In this document: positions 26,576 through 35,023 of the stretch, one piece after another | How positions within the stretch are numbered: position 1 is the first letter of the stretch | Layout of the letters: each line of letters begins with the position of its first letter | NCBI RefSeq assembly: GCF_000336915.1 | Contig: NZ_AOMD01000002.1 | Span: 7,413 to 71,412 of the forward strand | DNA length: 64,000 nt | Source of the DNA: Halococcus saccharolyticus DSM 5350 | GTDB lineage: Archaea > Halobacteriota > Halobacteria > Halobacteriales > Halococcaceae | Direction of reading: 5' to 3' | Notes under the pieces: generated by a model | Told to the model about the DNA's origin: nothing | Database searches by the model: none | Seen by the model: only the letters and a program-made list of their open reading frames with translations | Position numbers and translations under genes: made by a program

Positions 26576-27574
26576 TCACTGGAAGTTCTCGAGGATCGTC
26601 CCGTCGGCACCCACGGCGACGTCCGAATACTCGACCGTGCCGAGCGCGACGCCGTGGAGCGTCTTCGACACGGAGGTGTCGGCCACCGACCATTCGTTGC
26701 CGTCGACGGTGACGACCGTCCCGCCTGGACCGACGGCGGTTCCGCGGCCGTCCCGCCGGTCGACCGCGTGGAGCGCGTTCTCGACCGACGCGACCGAGAT
26801 CCAGTTGAACCCGTTGTAGAGGAAGATCGAGCCGTCGTCGGCGACGACAGTAACGGTGTCGGGATCGAGGGTCGCGACGTCGTGGAGACTCGTGCTCACG
26901 TCGTCGATCCCGATCGAGCGCCACCCGCCGTCGGATCGCTTCCGGGAGACGTTGCCAGTGGTGTCACAGAGATAGCCAGCCGCTCCCCGCGTGGCGATGG
27001 CGTTGACGCTGTCGCCGTCGGTGGGTTTCGTGACCTCGCCCCACTGGATAGTCCCCTGCTGGTTGCGGCCGACGAGGAGTTCGCCGGAGCCATTTATAAG
27101 GGAGATGCGCTCGCCGCCGGCCTGGCCGACGACCGCGACGTCTTCCCACGAACTCGTTTTCTCCTTCGGGGCCGAGCGGTCGGTCAGTTCGTCGTCCGCG
27201 ACGTCGTAAAATCCCGCCGCACCGCTGTCGCCGCACATCCATACGCGCTCGCTGTCGTTCGTGACGGCCGCGCCGGTGAGACCGTTGCTCGCTCCACCTG
27301 GTCCGCTCTCGACGACGATCTCCCAGTCGTCGTCGGTTCGGGCGAGCACACGGCCGCTCTCGCCGGCTGCGACCGGACCGTCCGCCGCAAGCACCACGTC
27401 GCGGAGTGCCTTTCCGGTCGGCGAGTCGACGCGCTGCCAGCCGTGGGTCGCGGTCGGGCTACTCGTCAGACAGCCCGCGAGACCGACTGTAACCACGCTT
27501 CCTGCGAGCGCGAGCACGTCCCGTCTGGAGCAGCGGCGCGTCCGTTCCGGTGTGGTCGAGTCGTCGTGCGTCAT
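26576..27574 (-). CDS. Tat-exported beta-propeller-like lipoprotein
   Basis: A 332-residue protein. The N-terminus has a twin-arginine motif RRDVLALAG at 17-25 and a lipobox LAGC with Cys35, so it is exported folded and lipid anchored. The rest is a chain of propeller blades: AAGESGRVLART, MCGDSGAAGFYD, NGSGELLVG, AVGPGGTVVTV and AVGADGTILEN. It is paralogous to the unsignalled protein at 19249-20265. It lies 14 bases downstream of a membrane protein gene and the TIGR00341 gene. It probably binds a surface ligand or partner. The function is unknown. Confidence 0.75.
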   Translation of the reverse strand: MTHDDSTTPERTRRCSRRDVLALAGSVVTVGLAGCLTSSPTATHGWQRVDSPTGKALRDVVLAADGPVAAGESGRVLARTDDDWEIVVESGPGGASNGLTGAAVTNDSERVWMCGDSGAAGFYDVADDELTDRSAPKEKTSSWEDVAVVGQAGGERISLINGSGELLVGRNQQGTIQWGEVTKPTDGDSVNAIATRGAAGYLCDTTGNVSRKRSDGGWRSIGIDDVSTSLHDVATLDPDTVTVVADDGSIFLYNGFNWISVASVENALHAVDRRDGRGTAVGPGGTVVTVDGNEWSVADTSVSKTLHGVALGTVEYSDVAVGADGTILENFQ

Positions 27575-27588
27575 TGCTGCACCCCGAA

Positions 27589-28827
27589 TCACCACTCCTC
27601 CTGGCGATAGTCCGGCGTCTCGCCGCGGGGCGTGAACGCACCGGGCGACGCCGTGCGTTTCGCGATGGTGGCGATCCGGAGAATGAAGGAGAACAACACG
27701 GCGAACGGGGCGAACGCGAGCGCGAGCGCGGCGCTCACGAACACCACCATCCCGGGACCGTGACCGCCTGGCGGCGCACCGTCGGCGAAGATCAGAATCA
27801 GGAACGCCGAGACGAGGAACGCACCGAGCCCGGAGTAGACGATGAGCCGCGAGAGCCGCGCGAGCTCCTGTTGGATGTACAGCGCCTTGTAGTACTGCCG
27901 GATGATCGACAGCCCGACGTACAGCTCGCGGAGATCGTCGAGCAGTTCGTCCGCGTGCGCGGTGAGGGCCTCGGCAGTCTCGGCCTGGATGCGCCGTGCG
28001 GCGTTGATGTTCTCGGCGTAGCCGTCGCCCATCATCGGCAGCAGGACCTCGATGAGCGGTCGGTTCTCGTCGCCGGTTTGCGCTTTGAGCCGCTCGGTCT
28101 GTTCGGTGACGTCGTCGGCGTACGTCTCGATACGATCGCGGAGTGCCGTATCGCCGCTTTCGGTGCTCGCTTCGCGAAGCGACGCTGCCCGACGCGACAG
28201 CACCCGGGCGGCGACCGCGAGGAAGGCACCCGGATCGGTCGGACTCACGGCCACGTCGGGGAGGCGTTCCTCGATCGTCCCCCGGAACGCCCGGACACTC
28301 TCGATGCGCTCGCGCAGCCGATTGGGCGTGCCGAACAGTTCGGAGATCGTGAGCTGGTTGACCGCGACCACTATCGGCACGAACGAGAACAGCCCCGAGA
28401 TGATCCCACCGAACAGACTCGTGACGAACCCCGCCTTGGCGATCCCGACGACATCGGTGAGGCCGCCGATCAGCGCCACGACGAACACGCTCGCCACGAG
28501 ACCGCCGACGATCGCCCAGCGGTTGCCTTCGAGCAGGAGCCACCGCCGTGCGCCGATCCGGCGTTCGCGGTCGGTGAGATACGCGGTCGCGATCCGGCCG
28601 CCGGCGACCAGCAGCCGGCCGACGATCCAGACGAACCGCACGACGAACGCCACCACCGGCCGGAGTGCCGGCACGATGGCTCCGAGGACGCCGTCGGTCT
28701 CGGCGGGCGGTTCGTCGGTCGGTTCGGTTTCAATGCCGATCGGTTCGTTGCCGTCGCTTGGTTCGGCGTCGGTCGATTCGTTGCCGTCGCTGTCGTCGGT
28801 CTCGTCAGATACAGTGTCGTCAGTCAT
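27589..28827 (-). CDS. Membrane protein with large cytosolic helical domain
   Basis: A 412-residue protein. Residues 1-48 are acidic and disordered. Hydrophobic segments occur at about 50-80, 105-160 and 330-390, with a charged alpha-helical domain (165-320) between them. No enzymatic motif is recognised. Its start overlaps the TIGR00341 stop by four bases (ATGA) and the Tat propeller lipoprotein follows 14 bases later, so the three probably form one operon and perhaps one membrane complex. Confidence 0.65.
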   Translation of the reverse strand: MTDDTVSDETDDSDGNESTDAEPSDGNEPIGIETEPTDEPPAETDGVLGAIVPALRPVVAFVVRFVWIVGRLLVAGGRIATAYLTDRERRIGARRWLLLEGNRWAIVGGLVASVFVVALIGGLTDVVGIAKAGFVTSLFGGIISGLFSFVPIVVAVNQLTISELFGTPNRLRERIESVRAFRGTIEERLPDVAVSPTDPGAFLAVAARVLSRRAASLREASTESGDTALRDRIETYADDVTEQTERLKAQTGDENRPLIEVLLPMMGDGYAENINAARRIQAETAEALTAHADELLDDLRELYVGLSIIRQYYKALYIQQELARLSRLIVYSGLGAFLVSAFLILIFADGAPPGGHGPGMVVFVSAALALAFAPFAVLFSFILRIATIAKRTASPGAFTPRGETPDYRQEEW

Positions 28828-29885
28828 GGTTGCAGGAGCATTCCGGCGAGGCCATCGAGCGTGCCGGTCGCGAGATGGGCGAGGAAGGTCGCGAGCACGA
28901 TCACCAAGGTCGCGAGCACGATCACCCGCCGGAGCATCGTGCTCCGGGCTTTCCGGAGCTCAGACCAGCTCTGTGGGTGGTATCCGAGATACCACAGACA
29001 GATGATCGCGGCGAGGTTGATCGAGAGGATGTTGAGGAGCACGACCGCGCCGGAGCCGAGAACGGCGGTCGGTCGCCCCCACGCGATCCCGACGCCAACG
29101 ACGCCGAGCGGCGGGATCACGGCGGCGGCGATCATCACCCCCACGAGTCCGATGGTCGCGCTGGTCGAGAGGCTGATCGCGCCCGCAAAGCCCGCGCTCA
29201 GCGCGATCACCACCAGCAGGAAGCTCGGTGCGGTGTGGTTGCTGAGCTGGAGCACCTGATCGACGTTCAATCCCGTCGGAATGAACTGGGTCGAACGGAT
29301 CAGCAGGGCAAAGCCGACCGCGCTGGTGATCGCCACCAGCCCGCCGATCGCCTGGAACTTCAGGCTCCGGGCGAAGAGCTTCTGATCGTCGATGACCGTC
29401 GCCACGCTGGTCGCCATCGGCGGGCCGATCAGCGGCGCGATCACCATCGACCCCACCAACACGGCGGTCGATTCGAGCATCACCCCCGCGGTGGCGACCA
29501 CCGCGCTGATCGCGGTCATCAGCGAATAGATCACGAGATCGGGGATGAGATCCGCCGCCTTCGAGTGGAGTTCGCTCCGAGAGATCCCCTGGTGGCCGAG
29601 CCCCTCGACCTGCTCGTAGAGGTCGTCGGACTCGCCGAGCCGGTCCGAGGTGATCGTTTCGGGCTCGACCACGACCGTGTACATGTCCGCACCAAGATCG
29701 AGCTCCGCGAGCTCGTTTTGGATGGGTTCGACGGTGTGAGACGGCAGCGGGAACGAGATCGTCGCCGACGTGTCGGGATCGTCGGTGTGATCGGAGACCG
29801 TGTAGTCGAGATCGTTCGCATCGAGCACGTCGAGCACCGTCTCGCGGGTGCTCTCGGACATCGTGATGATCTCGACCAGCCGCAT
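28824..29885 (-). CDS. TIGR00341/DUF389 family membrane protein
   Basis: A 353-residue protein. An N-terminal soluble regulatory-looking domain (residues 1-100) is followed by about seven helices carrying the DUF389 signature region with APLIGPPMATS and SLSTSATIGLVGVMIAAAVIPPLG. The family function is not established. ATG 29885 starts MRLVEI, the same N-terminus as the pseudogene paralogue at 59194, so it is preferred over ATGs at 29900 or 29912. It is the first gene of the three-gene unit. Confidence 0.8.
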   Translation of the reverse strand: MRLVEIITMSESTRETVLDVLDANDLDYTVSDHTDDPDTSATISFPLPSHTVEPIQNELAELDLGADMYTVVVEPETITSDRLGESDDLYEQVEGLGHQGISRSELHSKAADLIPDLVIYSLMTAISAVVATAGVMLESTAVLVGSMVIAPLIGPPMATSVATVIDDQKLFARSLKFQAIGGLVAITSAVGFALLIRSTQFIPTGLNVDQVLQLSNHTAPSFLLVVIALSAGFAGAISLSTSATIGLVGVMIAAAVIPPLGVVGVGIAWGRPTAVLGSGAVVLLNILSINLAAIICLWYLGYHPQSWSELRKARSTMLRRVIVLATLVIVLATFLAHLATGTLDGLAGMLLQP

Positions 29886-30072
29886 GTCTTTGCGAGCCAT
29901 CTCAGCCCACACACCGCGATCGGTGCTTCGAGACGAGTTCGATAGCGATCCAACCTGTCAGGGACGTCGGTTGACGATCGACGTCCGTTCGAGCGTATCG
30001 GTGGGTCGTTTCCATTTCAGCGAGAGCTATCGGTGATGAGTCGAGGAGTCGAGAACGTCGAAACGATGGCCG

Positions 30073-30171
30073 CTATCGAACGGCGGGCGGCCCATCGCTC
30101 TCGTGGTCGTCGCGGTCACAGGCAGTTCGTCGTCGATACCACCAGAGTAGCAGAAGTAGCGTCGTGATCAT
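30073..30171 (-). CDS. Possible small membrane protein
   Basis: A 32-residue frame begins MITTLLLLLWWYRRR and ends with a charged tail, the layout of a single-helix membrane microprotein. No TATA box or ribosome-binding site is evident and the frame is short, so this is only a candidate. Confidence 0.25.
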   Translation of the reverse strand: MITTLLLLLWWYRRRTACDRDDHESDGPPAVR

Positions 30172-30481
30172 CGGTAGCGAGACGGGACGCCGGCCGGGCC
30201 ATGCCCGCGAGTGGCGGTCGCGCTCGGACCGGACCGTCGGTCGATCGACGGTTTGCCGTGAGCGAAACCGGCGGCTGCGAGGCTTTTGACCACCGAGGTC
30301 ATCCACGCCCGCCGCGGGCGTGTCGTCCGGCGTCGCTCCGTGACCGACGATCGATCGCCGGCGGACAAAAGGACACCAGATCGTACAGCACGGTACTCTG
30401 TGCTATCGGAGAGAGCTGTCGTCGCTCCCGAGGCGAGCGTGCCCCGTCACCGACCACTACACCGGTGTACGATCGCTGCGC
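30172..30481. other. Intergenic stretch without a convincing gene
   Basis: No frame in this 310-base stretch looks like haloarchaeal protein. The only visible structure is a short GC hairpin CACGCCC-N5-GGGCGTG at 30304-30322. Confidence 0.5.
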
Positions 30482-30730
30482 TCAGTTGACCTCGGGTTCG
30501 TGTCGCGGCGCTGGTTCGGATTCGGGTCCGACGCCGCCGATGAGCGATTTCGCGGCTTCGAGCGCCTCCAGCCGGTCGCCGATCTCCGCGAGGAGATCCG
30601 CGCGTCGGGCGCGGAGCCGAGCTTCACTGTATCCCGCCCCCGACTCGGCCGACTCGTCGAGGAGTTCGACGAATTCGGCGAACAGTTCGCGCTCGGCGAG
30701 ATCTTCCGGTGGTGTTTCGCGGATTCCCAT
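30482..30730 (-). CDS. Small helical acidic protein
   Basis: An 82-residue protein, acidic and almost all helical: AERELFAEFVELLDES and ARRADLLAEIGDRLEALEAAK form amphipathic helices, followed by a disordered tail. No family is recognised. A 25-base palindrome at 30765-30789, containing TATA-like sequence, sits 35 bases upstream and probably controls it. Confidence 0.5.
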   Translation of the reverse strand: MGIRETPPEDLAERELFAEFVELLDESAESGAGYSEARLRARRADLLAEIGDRLEALEAAKSLIGGVGPESEPAPRHEPEVN

Positions 30731-30764
30731 CGGTAGCTATCACCGCGTCCGCCGACAACTTCGG

Positions 30765-30789
30765 TTTTTCTAGTCATAGACTAGAAAAA
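30765..30789. promoter_or_regulatory. Perfect 25-base palindrome, probable operator
   Basis: The sequence TTTTTCTAGTC-N3-GACTAGAAAAA has two perfect 11-base arms around ATA. It is followed by a second, smaller palindrome CGTGT-TATG-ACACG at 30793-30806. The AT-rich arms overlap the expected TATA region of the 82-residue gene on the minus strand. This is a strong candidate for a dimeric regulator site. Confidence 0.65.
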
Positions 30790-30914
30790 TAGCGTGTTAT
30801 GACACGTGATCGCCGAGGCGATGGGAGCGCTTCAAACGATCGATAGCGTCACGAGGGCGGGTCAACGGCAGGGATGGCGCTGTGAGCGGGCCGGGAAGTA
30901 AGCGAGGACGAACG

Positions 30915-31472
30915 TCAAAACAGGAGGAACTCGGCGGGCGCAACGGTCTCGTCGAACGCACGGGTGTACAGATCGGCGATCGTTTGCCTGATCGCGGACA
31001 GCTGATCGATACCGTTGGCGCAGTCGGTCACACAGCGAGCGGTCACGTCGTCGCCGTACTCCTCGTAGCGAAGCCGGCCGTGGCAGTGTGGACACCGCGG
31101 TTCGACGTGAGCGTGCATCCATTCGACGTCGTAGCCGGCCGCAGCCAGCCGTTTACGGAGGGCGTACCAGACGTGAACGTCCCACGATTCGGTGCCCTCG
31201 GCGGTTCGTTTGAGTCGGGCGAGTGCGAGCGCCGCCTTCCGGTAGAGCGCGTCGTCGGTCGGGTGATGGTTGGCGTGACACCGACGGAACCGGTTGAACA
31301 GCGCAGCTTTCGACGACCGAGTCGCACCAGTGGTGAGCTCGCCGGCCGTCGCGGACGCCAGCGACTGCTCGTCGGCGGTGACGACACGCCGTGGCCGTCC
31401 CTGGTCGTCGTACTGTTGCTCGTCGGAAAGCGATGCCCCGGTCTTCGGACAGAACGCGTCTTCCCCAATCAT
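30915..31472 (-). CDS. Zinc-finger-containing protein of unknown function
   Basis: A 185-residue protein. The C-terminal part holds CPHCHGRLRYEEYGDD followed by CVTDC, a four-Cys zinc knuckle near residues 130-152. The N-terminus contains CPKTGASLSDEQ. A helical middle region carries FNRFRRCHANHHPTDDALYRKA. ATG 31472 is chosen, with GTG 31484 as an alternative. No close family is recognised. It may bind nucleic acid through the zinc module. Confidence 0.6.
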   Translation of the reverse strand: MIGEDAFCPKTGASLSDEQQYDDQGRPRRVVTADEQSLASATAGELTTGATRSSKAALFNRFRRCHANHHPTDDALYRKAALALARLKRTAEGTESWDVHVWYALRKRLAAAGYDVEWMHAHVEPRCPHCHGRLRYEEYGDDVTARCVTDCANGIDQLSAIRQTIADLYTRAFDETVAPAEFLLF

Positions 31473-31875
31473 GGTTGTACTCACTACCGGTCGAAAGAGA
31501 CCGCTGCAGCCCGGCGGGACGCAGCATCCCAGCCGTGTTCACAGCGAAAAGTCGAGGCCTGAGCTTGTATCGAGCCGCGGCGATCGTCCGCCCCCGATGG
31601 CTCGTCTGACGTCCCTCGCAACGCCGTGTTGCGCCCGACGAATCCACGCACGACCCCGTGCTGGTCGGCGGGACGTCATCCGCGCCCCAGCGGGAGCGCG
31701 TCGTCCGGTTCGGGCATGCGATAAATCCGTACAATACTCCAGGCAAAAAACGTTTCGTCGGTGGCGTCTACTGGAGTATTGCACCAAACAGCCGGTTCGT
31801 ACGGGTCGAAACCAGTCCGTTGATGAGTGATAGCGGGAGACCCACGGACGAAAATCTTTGACGTCCCATCGGTAG
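31473..31875. other. Intergenic region with an inverted repeat
   Basis: No convincing gene is seen in these 403 bases. The distinctive content is the inverted repeat at 31729-31784 with nearby AT-rich boxes (GATAAATCC and CAAAAAACG). Confidence 0.5.
31729..31784. repeat. 14-base inverted repeat, 28-base spacer
   Basis: GTACAATACTCCAG (31729-31742) and CTGGAGTATTGCAC (31771-31784) are inverted copies with one mismatch. The spacer contains an A6 run. They may be two copies of one regulator site facing each other, or the ends of a very small mobile remnant. Confidence 0.55.
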
Positions 31876-32148
31876 ATGTCTTCGATCATACCCACGAACG
31901 GGGGTGGAGCCAGCGGTACGTCGGAACCGTCCGCCGATACGTCGGAGCCATCGGTGTCAAGATTTGATCGTCTATCTCAGGATTCGATGGTCTATCGAAC
32001 GATGGCCGGAATCCGCGATCACTACTGTAGAACGATGGACAATCTTCCCGGAATGTGTCGACTCGTTAAGTCGTTGGTGGACATCTCGCCGAGTGCGCAT
32101 GGTGGAATACACCTTCGAAGTGTCCGACATGAACTGCCGAAGCTGTGA
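31876..32148 (+). CDS. Possible Ser/Glu-rich small protein
   Basis: A 90-residue frame contains a tandem GTSEPSADTSEPS repeat near its start and runs 50 bases into the HMA gene in another frame. An AT-rich GAAAATCTTT lies near the leaderless distance. The overlap and the odd C-terminus make this a weak candidate, and the stretch could simply be the leader of the HMA gene. Confidence 0.2.
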   Translation: MSSIIPTNGGGASGTSEPSADTSEPSVSRFDRLSQDSMVYRTMAGIRDHYCRTMDNLPGMCRLVKSLVDISPSAHGGIHLRSVRHELPKL

Positions 32149-32302
32149 AAACATGCTCCGAGAAGGGGTTACCAGTCTTCAAGGGATCGCGACCGTCGAG
32201 ACCGACTCGCCCACGAACACGCTCGTCGCACGCGGCGAGTCGGGGATGGAAGACCGGGTTCGGCAGGCGATTTCGGAGACCGGCTACAGCGTTCGAGAGT
32301 AG
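32099..32302 (+). CDS. HMA domain metal-binding protein
   Basis: A 67-residue single heavy-metal-associated domain. The metal loop is DMNCRSC at residues 10-16, with Asn in place of the usual Thr/Ser after Met. It heads a unit with a DUF2182 membrane protein and a small Cys-containing membrane protein, all on the plus strand within 1.3 kb. It probably handles Cu(I) or another soft metal for that membrane protein. Confidence 0.85.
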   Translation: MVEYTFEVSDMNCRSCENMLREGVTSLQGIATVETDSPTNTLVARGESGMEDRVRQAISETGYSVRE

Positions 32303-32352
32303 TCAGCGTCCCGCTATCCAAACAGAGCGTAGCAGCTTCTTTGACACACAAA

Positions 32353-33207
32353 ATGAGTTTCAGCACCGAAATCGCGGACAGGATGCGACACGGCGTCGGT
32401 AGCTTCGGGATCGATTTCGACCGCACGACCACCGCCGTAGTCGCCATGATCGGCCTCGACGTGCTCTGGTGGGTCATGCTGTACAACGGGAACGTCCCGA
32501 TGCCGGGGATGATGTGGCTGATGGATCAGGGGGTTCCGATGGCCGCGCCGGGAGCGATGGAACTCGGCGTGTTCCACGTCGGAACGTTCGGTGCGGTCGT
32601 GGGGTACGTCTCGATGTGGGGCGTGATGATGTGGGCGATGATGCACCCCGCAATGATCCGGTTCACTCGGGAGTACGTCGCTGCATACGAGGGAACGGCC
32701 GTGGGAGCGACGACGGCGGTGACGGCGTTTCTCACGAGTTATCACCTCGTCTGGGCGCTCTCGGGCGTGATTCCGCTCGGATTCCACGCGATACTGCCGG
32801 GTGGCATCTACGGGTTCACGCAAGCACACACCCACCTCGTCATCGGTGGCGTCCTCGTGCTCACGGGCCTCTACCAGCTCTCGTCGTTCAAACGGTGCCG
32901 ACTTCGCGCGTGCTGTGCCCGTATCGACCCGCACAGTCAGGACGTCGTAGCGGCGCTCAAGAAGGGGTTCGATCACGGGATCAGCTGCGTGCTGATCTGT
33001 TTCGGCCCCTTCTTCCTGCTCATGCCGTTTTTCGGCGAGATGAACTTCTTCTGGATGATCGCACTCACTGGTGTCGTCACCATCGAACGCCTACCCGACT
33101 GGGGGCGTGAACTGGCGATTGCGACGGGGATCGTTGCCCTAGTGGCCGGGTTGGGCGTGCTCGTCTTCCAACCCGACCTCCCGATCGCATTCACCATGTT
33201 GATGTGA
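32353..33207 (+). CDS. DUF2182 integral membrane protein, Met-rich
   Basis: A 284-residue membrane protein of the DUF2182 family, predicted metal-binding. About seven helices are visible. Met-rich stretches MPMPGMMWLMDQGVPM and WGVMMWAMMHP lie in or near the first extracytoplasmic loops, followed by a central CRLRACC cluster. This is a soft-metal ligand pattern suited to Cu(I). ATG 32353 is preferred over TTG 32341. The HMA gene is 50 bases upstream and a 70-residue membrane gene starts one base after its stop. Confidence 0.8.
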   Translation: MSFSTEIADRMRHGVGSFGIDFDRTTTAVVAMIGLDVLWWVMLYNGNVPMPGMMWLMDQGVPMAAPGAMELGVFHVGTFGAVVGYVSMWGVMMWAMMHPAMIRFTREYVAAYEGTAVGATTAVTAFLTSYHLVWALSGVIPLGFHAILPGGIYGFTQAHTHLVIGGVLVLTGLYQLSSFKRCRLRACCARIDPHSQDVVAALKKGFDHGISCVLICFGPFFLLMPFFGEMNFFWMIALTGVVTIERLPDWGRELAIATGIVALVAGLGVLVFQPDLPIAFTMLM

Positions 33208-33208
33208 G

Positions 33209-33421
33209 ATGAGCGGGATTCACGAACGGCCGGTCGTGCGGATCGTCGTTGGTGGGATCGCCACGGGACTGTTCGTCCTGTTCGGGCTCGCTGCGGTCGG
33301 CTATCTGCTCTCGGACGGCGAAGCGTTCGGAACAGTGACGCTGAACGTCGGTCTCGCGATGGCCGCTGGCGCTCTTGCTTGCTACGAGTTTCACGCGTTC
33401 GATCGGTGTTGCAACCGGTAG
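33209..33421 (+). CDS. Two-helix membrane protein with C-terminal Cys pair
   Basis: A 70-residue protein with helices at about 10-33 and 42-60 and the tail [13 protein letters not shown], which holds Cys and His residues. It starts one base after the DUF2182 stop, so it is almost certainly cotranslated and may be a small subunit of that transporter. No named family is recognised. Confidence 0.65.
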   Translation: MSGIHERPVVRIVVGGIATGLFVLFGLAAVGYLLSDGEAFGTVTLNVGLAMAAGALACYEFHAFDRCCNR

Positions 33422-33578
33422 CGCCAGTCGTCACTCCGTTTCGCTGTCGATCGATTTTGCGACCGCCGAAACGGCGCTACTGCGAGCAGCGGTCGCCGGC
33501 AGCGGTCCGATGTCGGGAGCGCCGAATCCATCGTGGCGAACCCGAAGGGACAAGGCGCTGGCTACCGTCCCGTCGGCC

Positions 33579-33986
33579 ATGTTCGGAGGAGGCGGCGGGA
33601 TGAACCCGCGCAAGCTGAACCAGATGATGGAACAGATGGGCATCGACATCGAGGAGCTCGATGCCGAAGAGATCGTGATCCGTACCGGTGACGAGGAGCT
33701 CGTCTTCGATCAACCCGACGTCCAGCGGATGGACGCCCAGGGCCAGGCGACTTACACCATCACCGGCGAACCCGAAACGCGCGAAGCGGGCGGCGGGGAG
33801 GAGGCAACCCCGCTCGGGGCCGGCGACGACGGTGCGGGCGACGCCGAGAGCGGTGGCGGCGACGGGATCCCGGAAGCGGACGTGGAGATCGTCGCCCAGC
33901 GCACCGGCGCGAGCGAGGACGACGCACGCGAGGCTCTCGAAGCGACCGACGGCGACCTCGCGGCCGCGGTCTCGCGGCTGGAGTGA
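33579..33986 (+). CDS. nac: Nascent polypeptide-associated complex protein
   Basis: A 135-residue archaeal NAC homologue that binds ribosomes and emerging chains. The N-terminus [20 protein letters not shown] leads into the NAC beta-barrel (residues 20-60), then an acidic Gly-rich linker. A UBA domain ([19 protein letters not shown] to AAAVSRLE) ends the protein. ATG 33579 is the family start; the open frame to 33375 is not coding-like. It is coupled to the tRNA methyltransferase by a GTGA overlap. Confidence 0.9.
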   Translation: MFGGGGGMNPRKLNQMMEQMGIDIEELDAEEIVIRTGDEELVFDQPDVQRMDAQGQATYTITGEPETREAGGGEEATPLGAGDDGAGDAESGGGDGIPEADVEIVAQRTGASEDDAREALEATDGDLAAAVSRLE

Positions 33987-34744
33987 GCGCCGTTCTGCTG
34001 GTCACCGACGACCGCGAGTACCTCCGCGAGCCGGGCGAGACTCTCGAAACCGATCTCGGCGTGCTCGACGTGCCGGACGACGTTGAGCCGGGCGACCGAC
34101 TCGAAACCCATCTCGGGACTGAGTTTCGGGTTCGAGAGCTCCGCGGCCCCGACCTGTTCCATCACTTCGAGCGCACCGGCGCGCCAATGATGCCCCGAGA
34201 CATCGGTCTCATCATCGGCCACACCGGCGTCGCGACCGGTGATCGCGTTCTCGACGCCGGGACCGGAACGGGCGTGCTCGCTGCGTATCTCGCGCGAGCC
34301 GGTGCGTCGGTGGTGACCTACGAACAGGACCCGGAGTTCGCCGACGTGGCACGCGAGAACATGGCGCTCGCCGGCGTCGCCGGAGCGCCACCGGGAGACG
34401 GAACCGAGTCGGCTCCCGAGCCCGGCAGCGCCGCGGTCCGGGCCGGCGACGCGCGCGACGCACTCGACGAGCTCTCGGGGTTCGATCTCGTGACCCTCGA
34501 TACCGCCGACGCCCCCACGATCGTCGAACACGCACCGGACCTGCTCGTTCCGGGTGGGTTCCTCGCGGTCTACTCGCCGTTCGTCGAGGATTCCCGCGCA
34601 GTCGTCGAGAGTGCCCGTGAGGCTGGGCTCGCTGTCGAGACCTACGAAACCATCCAGCGCGAGATGGACTTCGACGAGCGCGGCACCCGCCCCTCGACCG
34701 CCGGCGTCGGCCACACCGGCTATCTCGTGTTCGGCCGGAGATAA
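33983..34744 (+). CDS. trmI: tRNA (adenine-N1)-methyltransferase TrmI-like
   Basis: A 253-residue SAM-dependent methyltransferase that makes m1A at position 57/58 of tRNA in archaea. The SAM site [19 protein letters not shown] sits near residues 89-107, with an acidic YEQDPEF strand end after it, and [11 protein letters not shown] (68-78) matches the family. GTG start 33983 overlaps the NAC stop by four bases. A NAC-TrmI pairing is a usual haloarchaeal arrangement. Confidence 0.85.
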   Translation: MSAVLLVTDDREYLREPGETLETDLGVLDVPDDVEPGDRLETHLGTEFRVRELRGPDLFHHFERTGAPMMPRDIGLIIGHTGVATGDRVLDAGTGTGVLAAYLARAGASVVTYEQDPEFADVARENMALAGVAGAPPGDGTESAPEPGSAAVRAGDARDALDELSGFDLVTLDTADAPTIVEHAPDLLVPGGFLAVYSPFVEDSRAVVESAREAGLAVETYETIQREMDFDERGTRPSTAGVGHTGYLVFGRR

Positions 34745-34805
34745 CGGCCAGTTCTTCGGTTATCTGGGGCTATAAGCCCGTCACGCCCCGAACAGGGAGT
34801 GGACC

Positions 34806-35021
34806 ATGAGCGAATCAGAACCCGAAGAACGACTCGACGAGACGACGACGTGGCCCGAACTCGCGATCGGGCTGTACGACCGGCTGACCGGCCGTGGCGC
34901 GGAGATCACCTACGAGTTCGAGGAGATGGAGGTCGCGGTCCCGTCGAAGGCCGGTGAGGACGCCGATCACGCCCACTGGCACGTCGACGGAACGCTCCGA
35001 ATCACGACGCGCGAGCCGTAG
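34806..35021 (+). CDS. Small conserved-looking acidic protein
   Basis: A 71-residue acidic protein with TWPELAIGLYDRLTGRGAEI and a C-terminal VDGTLRITTRE beta strand. A GGAG ribosome-binding site six bases upstream and a TATAAG box at 34771-34776 support the start. The next gene begins two bases after its stop. The function is unknown. Confidence 0.6.
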   Translation: MSESEPEERLDETTTWPELAIGLYDRLTGRGAEITYEFEEMEVAVPSKAGEDADHAHWHVDGTLRITTREP

Positions 35022-35023
35022 CC

